64,000 nucleotides of DNA, taken from Pantoea coffeiphila. GTDB taxonomy: Bacteria; Pseudomonadota; Gammaproteobacteria; Enterobacterales; Enterobacteriaceae. The notes under the pieces were generated by a model. The model saw only the letters and a program-made list of their open reading frames with translations. It did not search any database and was not told the DNA's origin. Position numbers and translations under genes: made by a program. The stretch covers positions 124,001 to 188,000 of the forward strand of contig NZ_JAFBFW010000007.1 of assembly GCF_016909495.1 (NCBI RefSeq). The letters are read 5' to 3'. Within the stretch, counting starts at the first letter, position 1. Each line of letters starts with the position of its first letter. Positions 1 to 8,867 of this stretch are shown in pieces.

Positions 1-396
1 TTCAAAGGCATCTCCGACAAGCTGGTGCCGAACGCCAAACCGGCGCTCGACTGCCCGGTCGTGTTCCCTTACGCGCCAAACGCGGTGCTGGTTGGCTTCC
101 TCAGCAGCTTCGTGGCCGGGGTACTGGGCATGTTCCTGCTGTATGCGCTGAACATGACGGTGATTATTCCGGGCGTGGTGCCGCACTTCTTCGTTGGTGC
201 AGCAGCGGGCGTGTTCGGTAACGCCACCGGCGGTCGTCGTGGTGCAATCCTCGGTGCCTTCACTAACGGTCTGCTGATCACCTTTATCCCGGTGTTCCTG
301 CTGCCGGTACTGGGCAGCATCGGCCTGGCCAACACCACCTTCAGCGACTCTGACTTTGGTGCGGTTGGTATCCTGCTGGGACTGATTGTGCGCTAA
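1..396 (+). CDS. ulaA: PTS ascorbate-type transporter IIC component (UlaA/SgaT family), 3' end only
   Basis: The reading frame is open from base 1, so the gene starts upstream of the window; 131 codons of the C-terminus remain. The protein is strongly hydrophobic, with segments near visible residues 24-45, 48-68, 75-98 and 117-129, as expected of the inner-membrane IIC channel that takes up and phosphorylates L-ascorbate with its IIA and IIB partners. The stretch [17 protein letters not shown] and the glycine-rich [17 protein letters not shown] resemble the C-terminal part of UlaA/SgaT. The partner genes would lie outside the window, so substrate assignment rests on family resemblance. A strong hairpin follows the stop. 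Confidence 0.75.
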   Translation, partial: FKGISDKLVPNAKPALDCPVVFPYAPNAVLVGFLSSFVAGVLGMFLLYALNMTVIIPGVVPHFFVGAAAGVFGNATGGRRGAILGAFTNGLLITFIPVFLLPVLGSIGLANTTFSDSDFGAVGILLGLIVR

Positions 397-420
397 TCGC
401 TATCAGTGCCAGACTGACCG

Positions 421-455
421 AAAAAGAGGCGAAGTTATCTTCGCCTCTTTTTTTG
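421..455. terminator. Rho-independent terminator between convergent genes
   Basis: A perfect stem AAAAAGAGGCGAAG / CTTCGCCTCTTTTT around a short loop, with an A-run on one side and a T-run on the other. It should work in both directions, ending the ulaA-like transcript and the siderophore operon from the other strand. Confidence 0.85.
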
Positions 456-535
456 CATTGGAAACCACGCGGTTAAGATAGTGAGGCGAGCGAAGACGCG
501 GGCAAACAGAACCGTTGACGCATTTGATGCCGGGC

Positions 536-1768
536 TTAGCGCTGCTGACGTTGAATGGGCTGCGTGGTAAAAGTTGTCTCCTTTTCCTGATGGCCGGCGC
601 GTTTCTTCCATCGCCCGCCGATTACCAGGGTCAGCGCAAACCCTGCACCGGCCATGCCGACGTCAAACCACATAATGCTGGCAATGCTGTGCTGCGACAG
701 GCGGGCGGTGATCAGCGGGACAGTAAACGTGGCGAGGCTGCCCGCGCTGTAGTAAATCCCGGTGGCCTTTCCCTTGGCCTGCGGGAACTTCATCGCCATC
801 ACCGTCAGTCCCAGTTGCACCACGCCGCCCGCCGCCGAAAAGCCGATGACAAAGGCGAACAGCGCGATAATCCGCGCACTGGGATAAAGGCTGATCGCCA
901 GCAGCGCCAGCAGGGAGATAAAGGTATAAAGACGCAGCAGAAGCAGCGAGTTGACCAGCCGGTTTACCAGCAGCGCGGTGATAAATACGCCGCTCAGTGA
1001 CCCCACGGTATAGACGCTGAGCAGCTGAATAGAGGCCGAATATGGCATTAAAATGACAAATTCCGCAAAATGCGCCAGCCACTGGCTGACGAGGTAGAAG
1101 GTGGCCATGGAAATATAGCCAAACAGCGTAAAGCAGATGATGTCGGCCAGTGCGCGCCTGTCTTCCAGTATCAAACTTTTGCCGCCGGGGCTGGCTGCCT
1201 GTGGCGGTCGGTGAGCGGGGAATGGCCGCCGCAGCAGGAAAATCCCGTTAACCAGCATAATGGCGGCAGCAACCATAAACGACCAGCCGAACCAGCTGTG
1301 GCTCAGCATCAGCCCCCAGATGATAAACGGCAGCAGAAACTGGCCCGCAGAGACAAAGGCTTTGATCAGAATGGTGGCCGTACCGGGAGAATGAGGAAAC
1401 GCTTCCATCAGCGCCGGGTAGGTACCGGCATCCAGGAAACTGTTGGCTACCCCGGCCAGCAGTCCGCAGGCAAAGGCGGTAACCACGCTTTGTGCCGAAA
1501 CAATGCCGAAGAAAAAGCCGACGTAGCACAGGATACCGAGCAGGATAAACGGCCGACGGCCAAATTTATCGGAAAGCATACCGGAAACAAACAGCACCAT
1601 CAGGCGGCCAAAGCCCAGTGAGGCAATCACCACCGAAACGCCTGCGGCATCGGTATGCCACTGCTGCTCAAGGTGCGGCATGTTCAGGGTGATCAGCAAC
1701 ACACCCATACCGTGAACCAGATAATTCAGATACAGCCCGACGGCGGTCGGGAAAAAGCGATTGGTCAT
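536..1768 (-). CDS. MFS transporter, YdiM/YdiN family, last gene of the siderophore operon
   Basis: About 410 residues with twelve hydrophobic segments. The N-terminus (FFPTAVGLYLNYLVHGMGVLL), the loop SGMLSDKFGRRPFILLG and the later YYSAGSLATFTVPLITARLSQ closely follow E. coli YdiM/YdiN as I remember them. I chose the ATG at 1768 because homology begins there; an in-frame ATG at 1828 would add 20 unrelated residues but lies only 14 bases from the upstream stop. It follows two ABC subunits on the same strand, the position MFS protein YbtX holds after ybtPQ in yersiniabactin loci. Family known, substrate unknown; a role in siderophore traffic is inferred from context. Confidence 0.8.
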   Translation of the reverse strand: MTNRFFPTAVGLYLNYLVHGMGVLLITLNMPHLEQQWHTDAAGVSVVIASLGFGRLMVLFVSGMLSDKFGRRPFILLGILCYVGFFFGIVSAQSVVTAFACGLLAGVANSFLDAGTYPALMEAFPHSPGTATILIKAFVSAGQFLLPFIIWGLMLSHSWFGWSFMVAAAIMLVNGIFLLRRPFPAHRPPQAASPGGKSLILEDRRALADIICFTLFGYISMATFYLVSQWLAHFAEFVILMPYSASIQLLSVYTVGSLSGVFITALLVNRLVNSLLLLRLYTFISLLALLAISLYPSARIIALFAFVIGFSAAGGVVQLGLTVMAMKFPQAKGKATGIYYSAGSLATFTVPLITARLSQHSIASIMWFDVGMAGAGFALTLVIGGRWKKRAGHQEKETTFTTQPIQRQQR

Positions 1769-1842
1769 GGTGAGTCTTCGGCAATACGACAAACGGAGTA
1801 CGGGTGGCTCCGCGACTGAGGGCAGCATGATGCCTGCGAGGG

Positions 1843-3573
1843 TCAGTCAGCGGCAACCTTTTTTATCAGCGCAGCGTATTTCCCTCCTGACGCCAGCAGC
1901 GCATCATGCGTGCCGTTCTCAGCAATGACCCCGTTTTCGAGCAGCAATATCCGATCGGCCTGGCGCAGGGTGGCCGGACGATGGGCGATCAGCAAAACAG
2001 TCCGTTTTTCCCGCAGCTGGCTTAGCGCCCGGTGAAAGGCCTGTTCGTTCTCGTTATCCAGGCTGGCGGAGGCTTCATCAAGGATCAGAACGGGTGCGCC
2101 GGTCAGCAGGGCTCGGGCAATGGCGATACGCTGCCGCTGGCCGCCGGAAAAACGACTGCCGCGTTCGCCGCAGTCGCTGTCATAGCCATCCGCCAGTGCG
2201 CTGATAAAGCCGTGTGCCTGTGCCATCTTCGCGGCCTCTTCGATCTGCTGCGGGCTGGCATCGGGGCGGCCCAGGCGGATATTATCGGCAACGGTGCCGT
2301 TAAACAGATACACCTCCTGCGGCACCCAGCTGATGAGCTGGCGCAAAGCGGTCAGCGGCATTGAACGGATATCGGTGCCGCCAAGAGTTATCGCTCCGCC
2401 GTCATCCACGTCATAAAAGCGCAGCAGCAGATGAACCAGTGTACTTTTTCCCGCGCCGGAGCGGCCCGCCAGCGCCACGATTTCACCGGGTTGAATCGAG
2501 GCCGACAGCCCCTGTAGAACCGGGCGCAGTGCGGCATAGCCAAACCGCACTGCACTGAAGGCCAGATCGTGGCGCTCCGGTGGCGGTGCGCTACCGCCGT
2601 CTTTCACCCGCGCGGGATAATCGACAATACGCATAATCCGGTTGGCACCGGCCCACAGTTCACCGAGCTGGCTGACGGTCTGCGTCACATCGACAATCGG
2701 CAGCAGCGCACCCACACCGAGCACCAGTACCAGCGGCAGCCACAGCGGTGAGAGGCTGCCCGCGTGCAGTAGCGTGCTGGCAGCGGCAATCAGCGCCAGC
2801 ACCGCCGCCGCGCTTAATGCATCTACCGCCGCAAATTCCAGTCCGCTGCGGGAGCCGTAGCGCTGCTGCATACTGCCCACTCGGCGGGAGCGTTTAAGCA
2901 GCCGCTGCATAAAGGCGGCTGACTGACCAAACGCCGCCAGCTCGCGCTGACCGTGGATAAACTCAGCGGTGTCGGCATTCAGCTGCCCCTGCTCGTGCAT
3001 CATCTGCTGGCCCTGTAAAGCAGCCCGGCGTGCCAGCCAGACCGGCACGGTCGCGACCAGCAGTAAAAACGGCAGCAGTACGCCGGCCAGTAGCGGGTCG
3101 AGCTGCCACAGCGCGATCAGTGCGGCCAGCGGCACCACAATCGCGCCGACGTAATCCGCCAGCGTGTGGGCGTAAAAACGCTCCATCAGTTCGGCATCGG
3201 CGGTGGCAACGGTCGCCAGATCGCCCAGCCGCTGGCCGCTGGCGCTATCCGGTGCGGAACGTTCCAGCCCGTCGAAAATCGCCATTTGTAGCTTCTCGAT
3301 CAGCGCAAAGGCCAGATCGTGGGAAACCCACGCCTGCCACCAGCGGACGGCGGCGGTGAACAGTACCAGCACTCCCAGCCAGCCGCATGCCCAGGGCAGT
3401 AAGACCGTCTCGCCACTTACGGCGATACCGACAATCCAGCCGCTTATTGCCATGCAGGCCAGCGTGCCACCCTGAGCCAGCACGCCGGAGATGACCGCCA
3501 TGGCCAGCAGCCGATACCGGCCACGCATCATGCGCAGCAGTCCGGTGAGGCCGCCGTGCCCGCGCTGTTTCAT
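1843..3573 (-). CDS. Siderophore ABC transporter, fused permease/ATPase subunit (YbtQ-like)
   Basis: 576 residues: an N-terminal six-helix exporter-type membrane domain (about 1-310) and a C-terminal nucleotide-binding domain. Walker A GRSGAGKST is at 370-378, signature SGGQR at 476-480, Walker B VLILDE at 495-500 and the switch histidine at about 531. The ATG overlaps the stop of the preceding ABC gene in ATGA, so the two are translationally coupled and probably form a heterodimer. Half-transporters of this fold import ferri-siderophores in YbtPQ and IrtAB. The membrane part also recalls CydC-type exporters, so import direction is inferred from the receptor and binding-protein neighbours. 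Confidence 0.82.
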   Translation of the reverse strand: MKQRGHGGLTGLLRMMRGRYRLLAMAVISGVLAQGGTLACMAISGWIVGIAVSGETVLLPWACGWLGVLVLFTAAVRWWQAWVSHDLAFALIEKLQMAIFDGLERSAPDSASGQRLGDLATVATADAELMERFYAHTLADYVGAIVVPLAALIALWQLDPLLAGVLLPFLLLVATVPVWLARRAALQGQQMMHEQGQLNADTAEFIHGQRELAAFGQSAAFMQRLLKRSRRVGSMQQRYGSRSGLEFAAVDALSAAAVLALIAAASTLLHAGSLSPLWLPLVLVLGVGALLPIVDVTQTVSQLGELWAGANRIMRIVDYPARVKDGGSAPPPERHDLAFSAVRFGYAALRPVLQGLSASIQPGEIVALAGRSGAGKSTLVHLLLRFYDVDDGGAITLGGTDIRSMPLTALRQLISWVPQEVYLFNGTVADNIRLGRPDASPQQIEEAAKMAQAHGFISALADGYDSDCGERGSRFSGGQRQRIAIARALLTGAPVLILDEASASLDNENEQAFHRALSQLREKRTVLLIAHRPATLRQADRILLLENGVIAENGTHDALLASGGKYAALIKKVAAD

Positions 3574-5285
3574 GGTTCTTCTCCCTGTGCGGCCATCAGC
3601 TGCGCGTAGCGGCCACCGGCAGCATTCAGCTGATGATGGTTGCCCTGTTCCACCAGCTTACCCTGGTCGAATACCAGAATGCGGTCGGCGTCCTGAATGG
3701 TTTCCAGCCGGTGGGCGATGGCGATCGTTGTTCGGTGTTTGCGCAGCCGGGCCAGGGCACCGCGCAGCGCTCGTTCGCTGGCGGCATCCAGGCTGGAAGT
3801 GGCTTCATCAAGGATTAAAATAGGGGCGTCCTTCAGCAGTGCTCTGGCGATAGCCACCCGCTGGCGCTGCCCGCCGGAGAGGTTCGCGCCGCGCTCACCA
3901 ATCGGCGTATCCATACCCAGCGGCAGTCTGGCAATAAACTCGCCCAGCTGCGCGGCCTTGGCGGCAGCCATCAGTTCATCAACGCAGGCGTCCGGCTTGG
4001 CCATGCGCAGATTTTCAGCCAGCGTGCCGTGGAACAGAAACACCTCCTGCGAAACGACGCCGATCATCTCCCGCAGGCTGTGCAGCGACAGCTGGCGGAT
4101 ATCAACGCCGCCGATATGGATCGCACCAGCATTGGCATCAAAGCAGCGCAGCAGCAGGGTAACGAAGGTGGATTTACCGGCACCCGAGGGGCCAACGAGA
4201 GCCACGAACTGCCCCTCGGCGACCGTCAGCGATACATCCGACAGCGCCAGGTTGCCCTGCGGATAGCGAAAGCTGAGGTGTTCGATGCGAATATCATGGC
4301 GCTGCGGCTTTGCCTTTGGCACCGGCGGCTCATCGACCGGCGCGGTCAACGTCAGCAGATCGTTGATCGGGCCGACGGCACCGCCCGCCGCCCAGGCGGT
4401 GTGAAAGGCGTTTTCCAGCCGGATAAGCGGGTGAAACGCTTCCCGGGCGAGGAACAGCGTCAACAGCAGGACAAACGGTGATAGATCGTTTTCCACCACG
4501 CGCCAGGCATTGAAAACCAGCACCAGCGCCATGCCGCTCAGGCTGACCAGTCGGGTAATGCCGCCGCGCATCAGGATCACCTTCAGCGCGGCCATCGACG
4601 CCTTGCGCAAATCCGATGCCTGCCCGGCGAGCCGGGCGCGCCACGCCGTTACCGCACCGAACGCCTTCAGCGTTAGCAGACCCTGTAGCGCATCCAGCAG
4701 CGTGGCGGCAAAAGCGCCCATCGCAGTAAATACGCCACTGGCTTTCGGCATCTGCCAGCGCATCCACAGCTCGTCGAGCAGCGGAAAGGCCAGGGTGAAA
4801 AATCCCAGCAGCAGGGCAGACTGCCAGTCCACAACGGCCAGCGTCAGCACAATCAGGCAGCAGCCAGACAGCGCGCTGAACAGGGCGGGGAGGTAGCGAC
4901 TGTAATAGCTTTCCATCGCTTCTACGCCGCCGTTAACCGTACCCTGAATATCGCTACCGGGATGCAGCAGCGTAAGGCCGGGACCAAAGCGCACCAGCTG
5001 ATTCAGTAGCCTCTCCCGCAGATGAGCCTTACAGGCCAGCGCAATACGCTGAGCGGTATACTCACTCAGCCACAGCAGCAGTGCACGCAGCAGGATCGTC
5101 ACCGCCAGCATCACCAGCGCTGGAGCGATGTTGGCGGCCAGCCCCTGCTGCATCAGCATGTAAAGCGCATCGGCGGTCAGCCACGCCTGCGCGCCGTAGC
5201 AGGTAATTATCAGCAGATGAATCATCCCATTGAGCAGCAGATGAGGCAGTAAAGGGCCAGTCAGACCGGCAACTGGCTTTTGCAT
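3570..5285 (-). CDS. Siderophore ABC transporter, fused permease/ATPase subunit (YbtP-like)
   Basis: 571 residues with the same layout as its neighbour: membrane domain about 15-310, then Walker A GPSGAGKST (365-373), signature LSGGQ (469-473), Walker B ILILDE (489-494) and switch histidine H525. The two proteins are homologous but clearly diverged, as in heterodimeric ABC pairs. It starts 3 bases after the stop of the periplasmic binding protein and overlaps the next ABC gene by 4 bases. Both ATP sites look canonical in both subunits. Likely role: ATP-driven passage of an iron-siderophore across the inner membrane. Confidence 0.82.
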   Translation of the reverse strand: MQKPVAGLTGPLLPHLLLNGMIHLLIITCYGAQAWLTADALYMLMQQGLAANIAPALVMLAVTILLRALLLWLSEYTAQRIALACKAHLRERLLNQLVRFGPGLTLLHPGSDIQGTVNGGVEAMESYYSRYLPALFSALSGCCLIVLTLAVVDWQSALLLGFFTLAFPLLDELWMRWQMPKASGVFTAMGAFAATLLDALQGLLTLKAFGAVTAWRARLAGQASDLRKASMAALKVILMRGGITRLVSLSGMALVLVFNAWRVVENDLSPFVLLLTLFLAREAFHPLIRLENAFHTAWAAGGAVGPINDLLTLTAPVDEPPVPKAKPQRHDIRIEHLSFRYPQGNLALSDVSLTVAEGQFVALVGPSGAGKSTFVTLLLRCFDANAGAIHIGGVDIRQLSLHSLREMIGVVSQEVFLFHGTLAENLRMAKPDACVDELMAAAKAAQLGEFIARLPLGMDTPIGERGANLSGGQRQRVAIARALLKDAPILILDEATSSLDAASERALRGALARLRKHRTTIAIAHRLETIQDADRILVFDQGKLVEQGNHHQLNAAGGRYAQLMAAQGEEP

Positions 5286-5288
5286 TTT

Positions 5289-6431
5289 TTACTCCTGGCC
5301 GTTCAGCGTGGTCCAGAATGAACCCTGTAGCGGGAAGGCAAGGAAGCGCTGGTTCAGTTCGTCGAAGGTTTTTGCCGGGTCGATATCGGCAAAGGCCGCC
5401 GGGTGTAGCATTTTCGCCATCTCCTCCACGCCGATAAAGAACAGCGGATTATCGAAGAAGAACAGCCAGATCCCCGCGCCCTGGCGGTTGCGGATCGCCG
5501 ACAGGCTGGCGAGCGACGGATTCGAGACAATCGCCTTCAGCGAGCGGGCGCTTTCTGCTGCTGAGACGCCGGGCCCGACGTTCAGCCCCTGACGGCTGAC
5601 GCTGGAACCGCCGCCGGCCAGATAGAAGTCCGGCTTCTGCGCCAGTACGTATTCCAGATTCAGTTTACCAATCGCCTGATTCAGCGTTTTCACGCCGAGG
5701 TTTTCACCGCCCGCCACGGCAATAAAGTCGCTCATATTGCCCTTGCCGGAGGTAAAGCAGCACTCTTCACCGCCGGGGTTAAGGTGGAAGAACACCGTTG
5801 GCCGCGTGGTCTCTTTCGCCACCCGCTTCGCTATTTCGTCCATATGCTGTTGGTAAAAGGCGATAAAGGCCTCGGCCTGCTTTTCATGGCCGGTCAGCCT
5901 GCCGAGCATGCGCATGCTGGGAACGGTTTTGGTCAGCGGATGACGGAAGAAGTCGACAAAAACATAAGGCACATGGGCCGCATCCAGCTTGCTCAGACCG
6001 TCCGGGATCGGGCCATAAAGTGTAAACACCACCAGGTCGGGTTTTGCTGCAATGGCCGCCTCCATTGAGAACGTTCCGCTATTCAGATCGCCAATCTCAG
6101 GGATCGATGCCGCCTGCGGGAAGCGCTGCTTCAGCGCCTGCCAGGTGGCGGGCGAATAGCGTTGCAGATCGGTGCCCCAGGCGACCACGCTGGACAGCGG
6201 ATCGTTATCCAGCAGCGCCAGCGTCATGATGTGGCGGCTTTCGGCCAGCACGATGCGCTTTGCAGGCGCAGGCAGGGTTACGGTGCGGTTAAGCATGTCG
6301 GTCACCGTCACGCTGCTGTTTTCAGCGGCGCGGGCGGTGGTGAACAGCGCGCAGGCTGCAAGCAGAAATACCATTAGCAGTACGTTGAACGTACCGCGGG
6401 CAGGGGAGCCTGCCCGAAGTAACATCATCAT
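5289..6431 (-). CDS. Iron-siderophore ABC transporter periplasmic binding protein (FecB/BtuF-type)
   Basis: 380 residues. An N-terminal export signal ends near residue 36 (TTARA|AENS); LAAC just before it could instead be a lipobox. The mature protein opens with the typical class III start VTVTDMLNRTVTLPAPAKRIVLAE and continues VAWGTDLQRYSP and AIAAKPDLVVF, as in PF01497 proteins that carry ferri-siderophores or cobalamin to an ABC permease. Two cysteines (EECCF) lie mid-protein. It follows the TonB receptor by 9 bases. FecB-type proteins usually serve FecCD-type permeases; here the only permeases in the operon are exporter-fold, which is unusual. Confidence 0.85.
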   Translation of the reverse strand: MMMLLRAGSPARGTFNVLLMVFLLAACALFTTARAAENSSVTVTDMLNRTVTLPAPAKRIVLAESRHIMTLALLDNDPLSSVVAWGTDLQRYSPATWQALKQRFPQAASIPEIGDLNSGTFSMEAAIAAKPDLVVFTLYGPIPDGLSKLDAAHVPYVFVDFFRHPLTKTVPSMRMLGRLTGHEKQAEAFIAFYQQHMDEIAKRVAKETTRPTVFFHLNPGGEECCFTSGKGNMSDFIAVAGGENLGVKTLNQAIGKLNLEYVLAQKPDFYLAGGGSSVSRQGLNVGPGVSAAESARSLKAIVSNPSLASLSAIRNRQGAGIWLFFFDNPLFFIGVEEMAKMLHPAAFADIDPAKTFDELNQRFLAFPLQGSFWTTLNGQE

Positions 6432-6440
6432 GTTATGTCC

Positions 6441-8588
6441 TTACCAGCGGTAGCTGACGCTGCCCACGACGGTGCGATCGGTGCCCTGATTGCACGAGGT
6501 GGAAGAGCAGGTTGAGTAATAGTCTTTGTCGAACAGGTTGTTGACGTTAACTGCTGCGCTGACCCCTTTCAGCGAGCTGTTCAGCTGGCCGAGATCGTAA
6601 TGCACGGCGGCATCCACCACGGTGTAGGACGGCACGCGGATTGTGTTAGCGGAATCGGCCCAGGTTTTGCCCACGTAGCGCACGCCCGCGCCGATGCCGA
6701 GGCTGGCCAGCGGCCCCTGCTGGATGCTGTAGTCGCCCCACAGCGATGCCATCTGTTCCGGCAGTCCGGTCGGGGTTTTACCCACTAAACTTTCGTTGGC
6801 AGATTTGCTGTTTTCCAGATCGTTCCACGTATAGCTGGCAATCACTTTAAACGCCGGGGTGATATTGGCGCTGGCGGATGCCTCAATGCCTTTAGAGGTG
6901 ATCTGTTCCGACTGCAATGTATCCAGTGCGTTAAGCGGGTTGGTGATGGTGACGTTGTCCTGTTTGAGATCGAACCACGCCAGAGTAAACAGGCCGTCGA
7001 AGCTTTCCGGCTGATACTTCACCCCGGTTTCAATTTGTTTACCGGTGGTCGGCTTGAAGGTGGCTCCGGTCAGCTTATTGGTGCCCAGTACCGGCGCGAA
7101 CGAGGTGGTGTAGCTGACGTAAGGGGCCACGCCGATATCGGTCAGCCACGTCAGTCCCGCACGCCAGGTGAAGTGGTGATCGTTCTGATCGGTGCTGGTG
7201 TTGCTCACCCGGTTAGCGGTGCGGACCGACGCCCAGTCTTCGCGGGCGGAGAGGTCGAGCATCAGTCTTTCGGCCAGCGCCAGCGTATTACTGAGATAAA
7301 CCCCGGTTTCATCGGCGGTCTGATAGGTGCTGGTGAACGTGGTCGCTGGCGTGGTGAAGCGCCCACCGTAGGTCGGGTTGTAGATATCAACTGACGGCGC
7401 AGCACCGTAGTTCAGGTAGTAATCCTCGCCGGTGCGGCGATAGGACACGCCCACCACCGAAGTGCCGCGCACCGGGCCCGCATCCCACTCGGCCTTAAGG
7501 TTGTTATCCGTCGCCAGAATCTTGCCGATAATACCGAACTGGTAGGCACTGCGTTTCAGCGTGCGCATATCCGCCTCCAGGCCCGCGCCGGAATACGTCT
7601 GTGTCAGCAGATCGGTATAGCTGTAGCGCGCGGCGGAATGCGCCGACCAGATATTATCGAAGCGGTGATCCAGTTCGTAGCCGACGTTGAACTGGGTAAT
7701 GTGGTTGTCGAGATTACTGCCGTCGAGGTACTGATTTCGCGGGATTTTTCCGTTCGGGTTGCTCAGCAGCGTACCGTAAATCGGCGTGTAGCTGCGCGGC
7801 GGGCCAAAGGTGTCGCGGCTGAATGAGGAGAGCAGCGTCAGCGAGGTATCGGTGTTTGGCTTCCAGGTCAGCGACGGTGCCAGATACATCGTGTCGTCCG
7901 GAACGTTGTTGAACTGGGTATTGCTGTCGCGGCCGACGCCAACGACGCGATAAAGCACGGTTTTGTCATCGGTCAGCGGGCCGGAGACATCAAACTGCCC
8001 CTGATAGCGGCTGTGATTGCCCATCTGAACGCCCACTTCGTGGCGCGAATCTTCGGTGGGGCGTTTGCTGACGGCGTTGACCACGCCACCGGGTGAACCG
8101 CTGCCGTACATGAACCCGGCCGGGCCGCGCAGCACGTCGATGCTTTCCATACCGTAGGGCTGATAGCGAACGTAGGACTGTGCTGAAGTGGATCGCAGGC
8201 CGTCCAGCAGTGCGCCGTTCAGCGTGGCATCAAAGCCGCGAATGCTGAAGTAGTCAAAACGAGAGTTGATTGCCGATGTAGAAGTAAAAACGCCGGGTGT
8301 GTAGCGCAGCGCTTCGGTGGTGGTTTGCACATTACGGTCGGTCAGCTCATCGCGACCGATCACGCTCAGCGACTGCGGCGTGGCGACCACCGAGCTGTTG
8401 GTACGGCTGCCGGTTCGGCTCTGTTTTGCCACATAGCCTTCGTTCGGCTTTGCGCTGTCGTCGGCGGTCACCGTCAGCGTTTGTTCATCGGCGGGCTGCT
8501 GCGCCCGGAGTGTCGCTGACAAACCGAGCGTGGCAAGGGCCACGCAGGCGGCGATCGTTGAAAATTTATGTTTGTTATAGTCAGACAC
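6441..8588 (-). CDS. TonB-dependent siderophore receptor (FhuA/FoxA-like)
   Basis: 715 residues. Signal peptide to about residue 29, TonB box QTLTVTA at 36-42, plug domain about 60-175 (TPQSLSVIGRDEL, IDVLRGPAGFMYGSGSPGGVVN), then a 22-strand beta-barrel ending in an aromatic residue (W715) for outer-membrane assembly. A close cysteine pair (C694, C699) near the end resembles hydroxamate receptors. It imports a ferric siderophore into the periplasm using TonB energy. It is first in an operon with the binding protein, ABC pair and MFS gene, and is divergent from an AraC regulator. The ligand cannot be read from sequence; a xenosiderophore is plausible because no biosynthesis genes are present. 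Confidence 0.9.
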   Translation of the reverse strand: MSDYNKHKFSTIAACVALATLGLSATLRAQQPADEQTLTVTADDSAKPNEGYVAKQSRTGSRTNSSVVATPQSLSVIGRDELTDRNVQTTTEALRYTPGVFTSTSAINSRFDYFSIRGFDATLNGALLDGLRSTSAQSYVRYQPYGMESIDVLRGPAGFMYGSGSPGGVVNAVSKRPTEDSRHEVGVQMGNHSRYQGQFDVSGPLTDDKTVLYRVVGVGRDSNTQFNNVPDDTMYLAPSLTWKPNTDTSLTLLSSFSRDTFGPPRSYTPIYGTLLSNPNGKIPRNQYLDGSNLDNHITQFNVGYELDHRFDNIWSAHSAARYSYTDLLTQTYSGAGLEADMRTLKRSAYQFGIIGKILATDNNLKAEWDAGPVRGTSVVGVSYRRTGEDYYLNYGAAPSVDIYNPTYGGRFTTPATTFTSTYQTADETGVYLSNTLALAERLMLDLSAREDWASVRTANRVSNTSTDQNDHHFTWRAGLTWLTDIGVAPYVSYTTSFAPVLGTNKLTGATFKPTTGKQIETGVKYQPESFDGLFTLAWFDLKQDNVTITNPLNALDTLQSEQITSKGIEASASANITPAFKVIASYTWNDLENSKSANESLVGKTPTGLPEQMASLWGDYSIQQGPLASLGIGAGVRYVGKTWADSANTIRVPSYTVVDAAVHYDLGQLNSSLKGVSAAVNVNNLFDKDYYSTCSSTSCNQGTDRTVVGSVSYRW

Positions 8589-8630
8589 CAGAGCCTCCCC
8601 GGCTTTTACTGTGAAATAAGCGCTGACTAT

Positions 8631-8682
8631 TCTCGCTAGCGCGGGATTTTCGGCAACGCCGGAGGCTTTCGCTGGCGCGACT
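8631..8682. promoter_or_regulatory. Direct repeat upstream of the siderophore receptor, candidate AraC-regulator site
   Basis: Two 16-base copies, TCTCGCTAGCGCGGGA (8631-8646) and TTTCGCTGGCGCGACT (8667-8682), share about 11 positions and are 36 bases apart. YbtA-type regulators bind repeated sites ahead of receptor genes. Assignment is by position and repetition only. Confidence 0.3.
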
Positions 8683-8795
8683 ATTTCTTTCGATTTTTGA
8701 TCGCGATGACGGTCAATAAAGGCATGTTAATTATAAGGTTACCAAAAAAAGACTTTCGTCTTGAGGTGGACGGCACGCGGTGAGGCTGGTAATGT

Positions 8796-8815
8796 GAGAA
8801 TGAGAATCGATTTCA
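8796..8815. promoter_or_regulatory. Fur-box-like sequence between siderophore receptor and AraC regulator
   Basis: GAGAATGAGAATCGATTTCA resembles the Fur consensus: the left 7-mer TGAGAAT matches TGATAAT at 6 of 7 positions and the right half is weaker (4 of 7). It lies about 50 bases before the preferred start of the AraC gene, where Fur-Fe would repress the regulator and so the operon under iron sufficiency. Confidence 0.55.
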
Positions 8816-8867
8816 TTAGGTGATTGCCACGCCCGGTGAAAACCCGCCTAAATTAACGGACAGTGCC

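Noticed and set aside
1070..1621. 183-codon plus-strand open frame in the MFS gene
   Set aside because: Antisense shadow of the YdiM-like gene without start signals or known domains.
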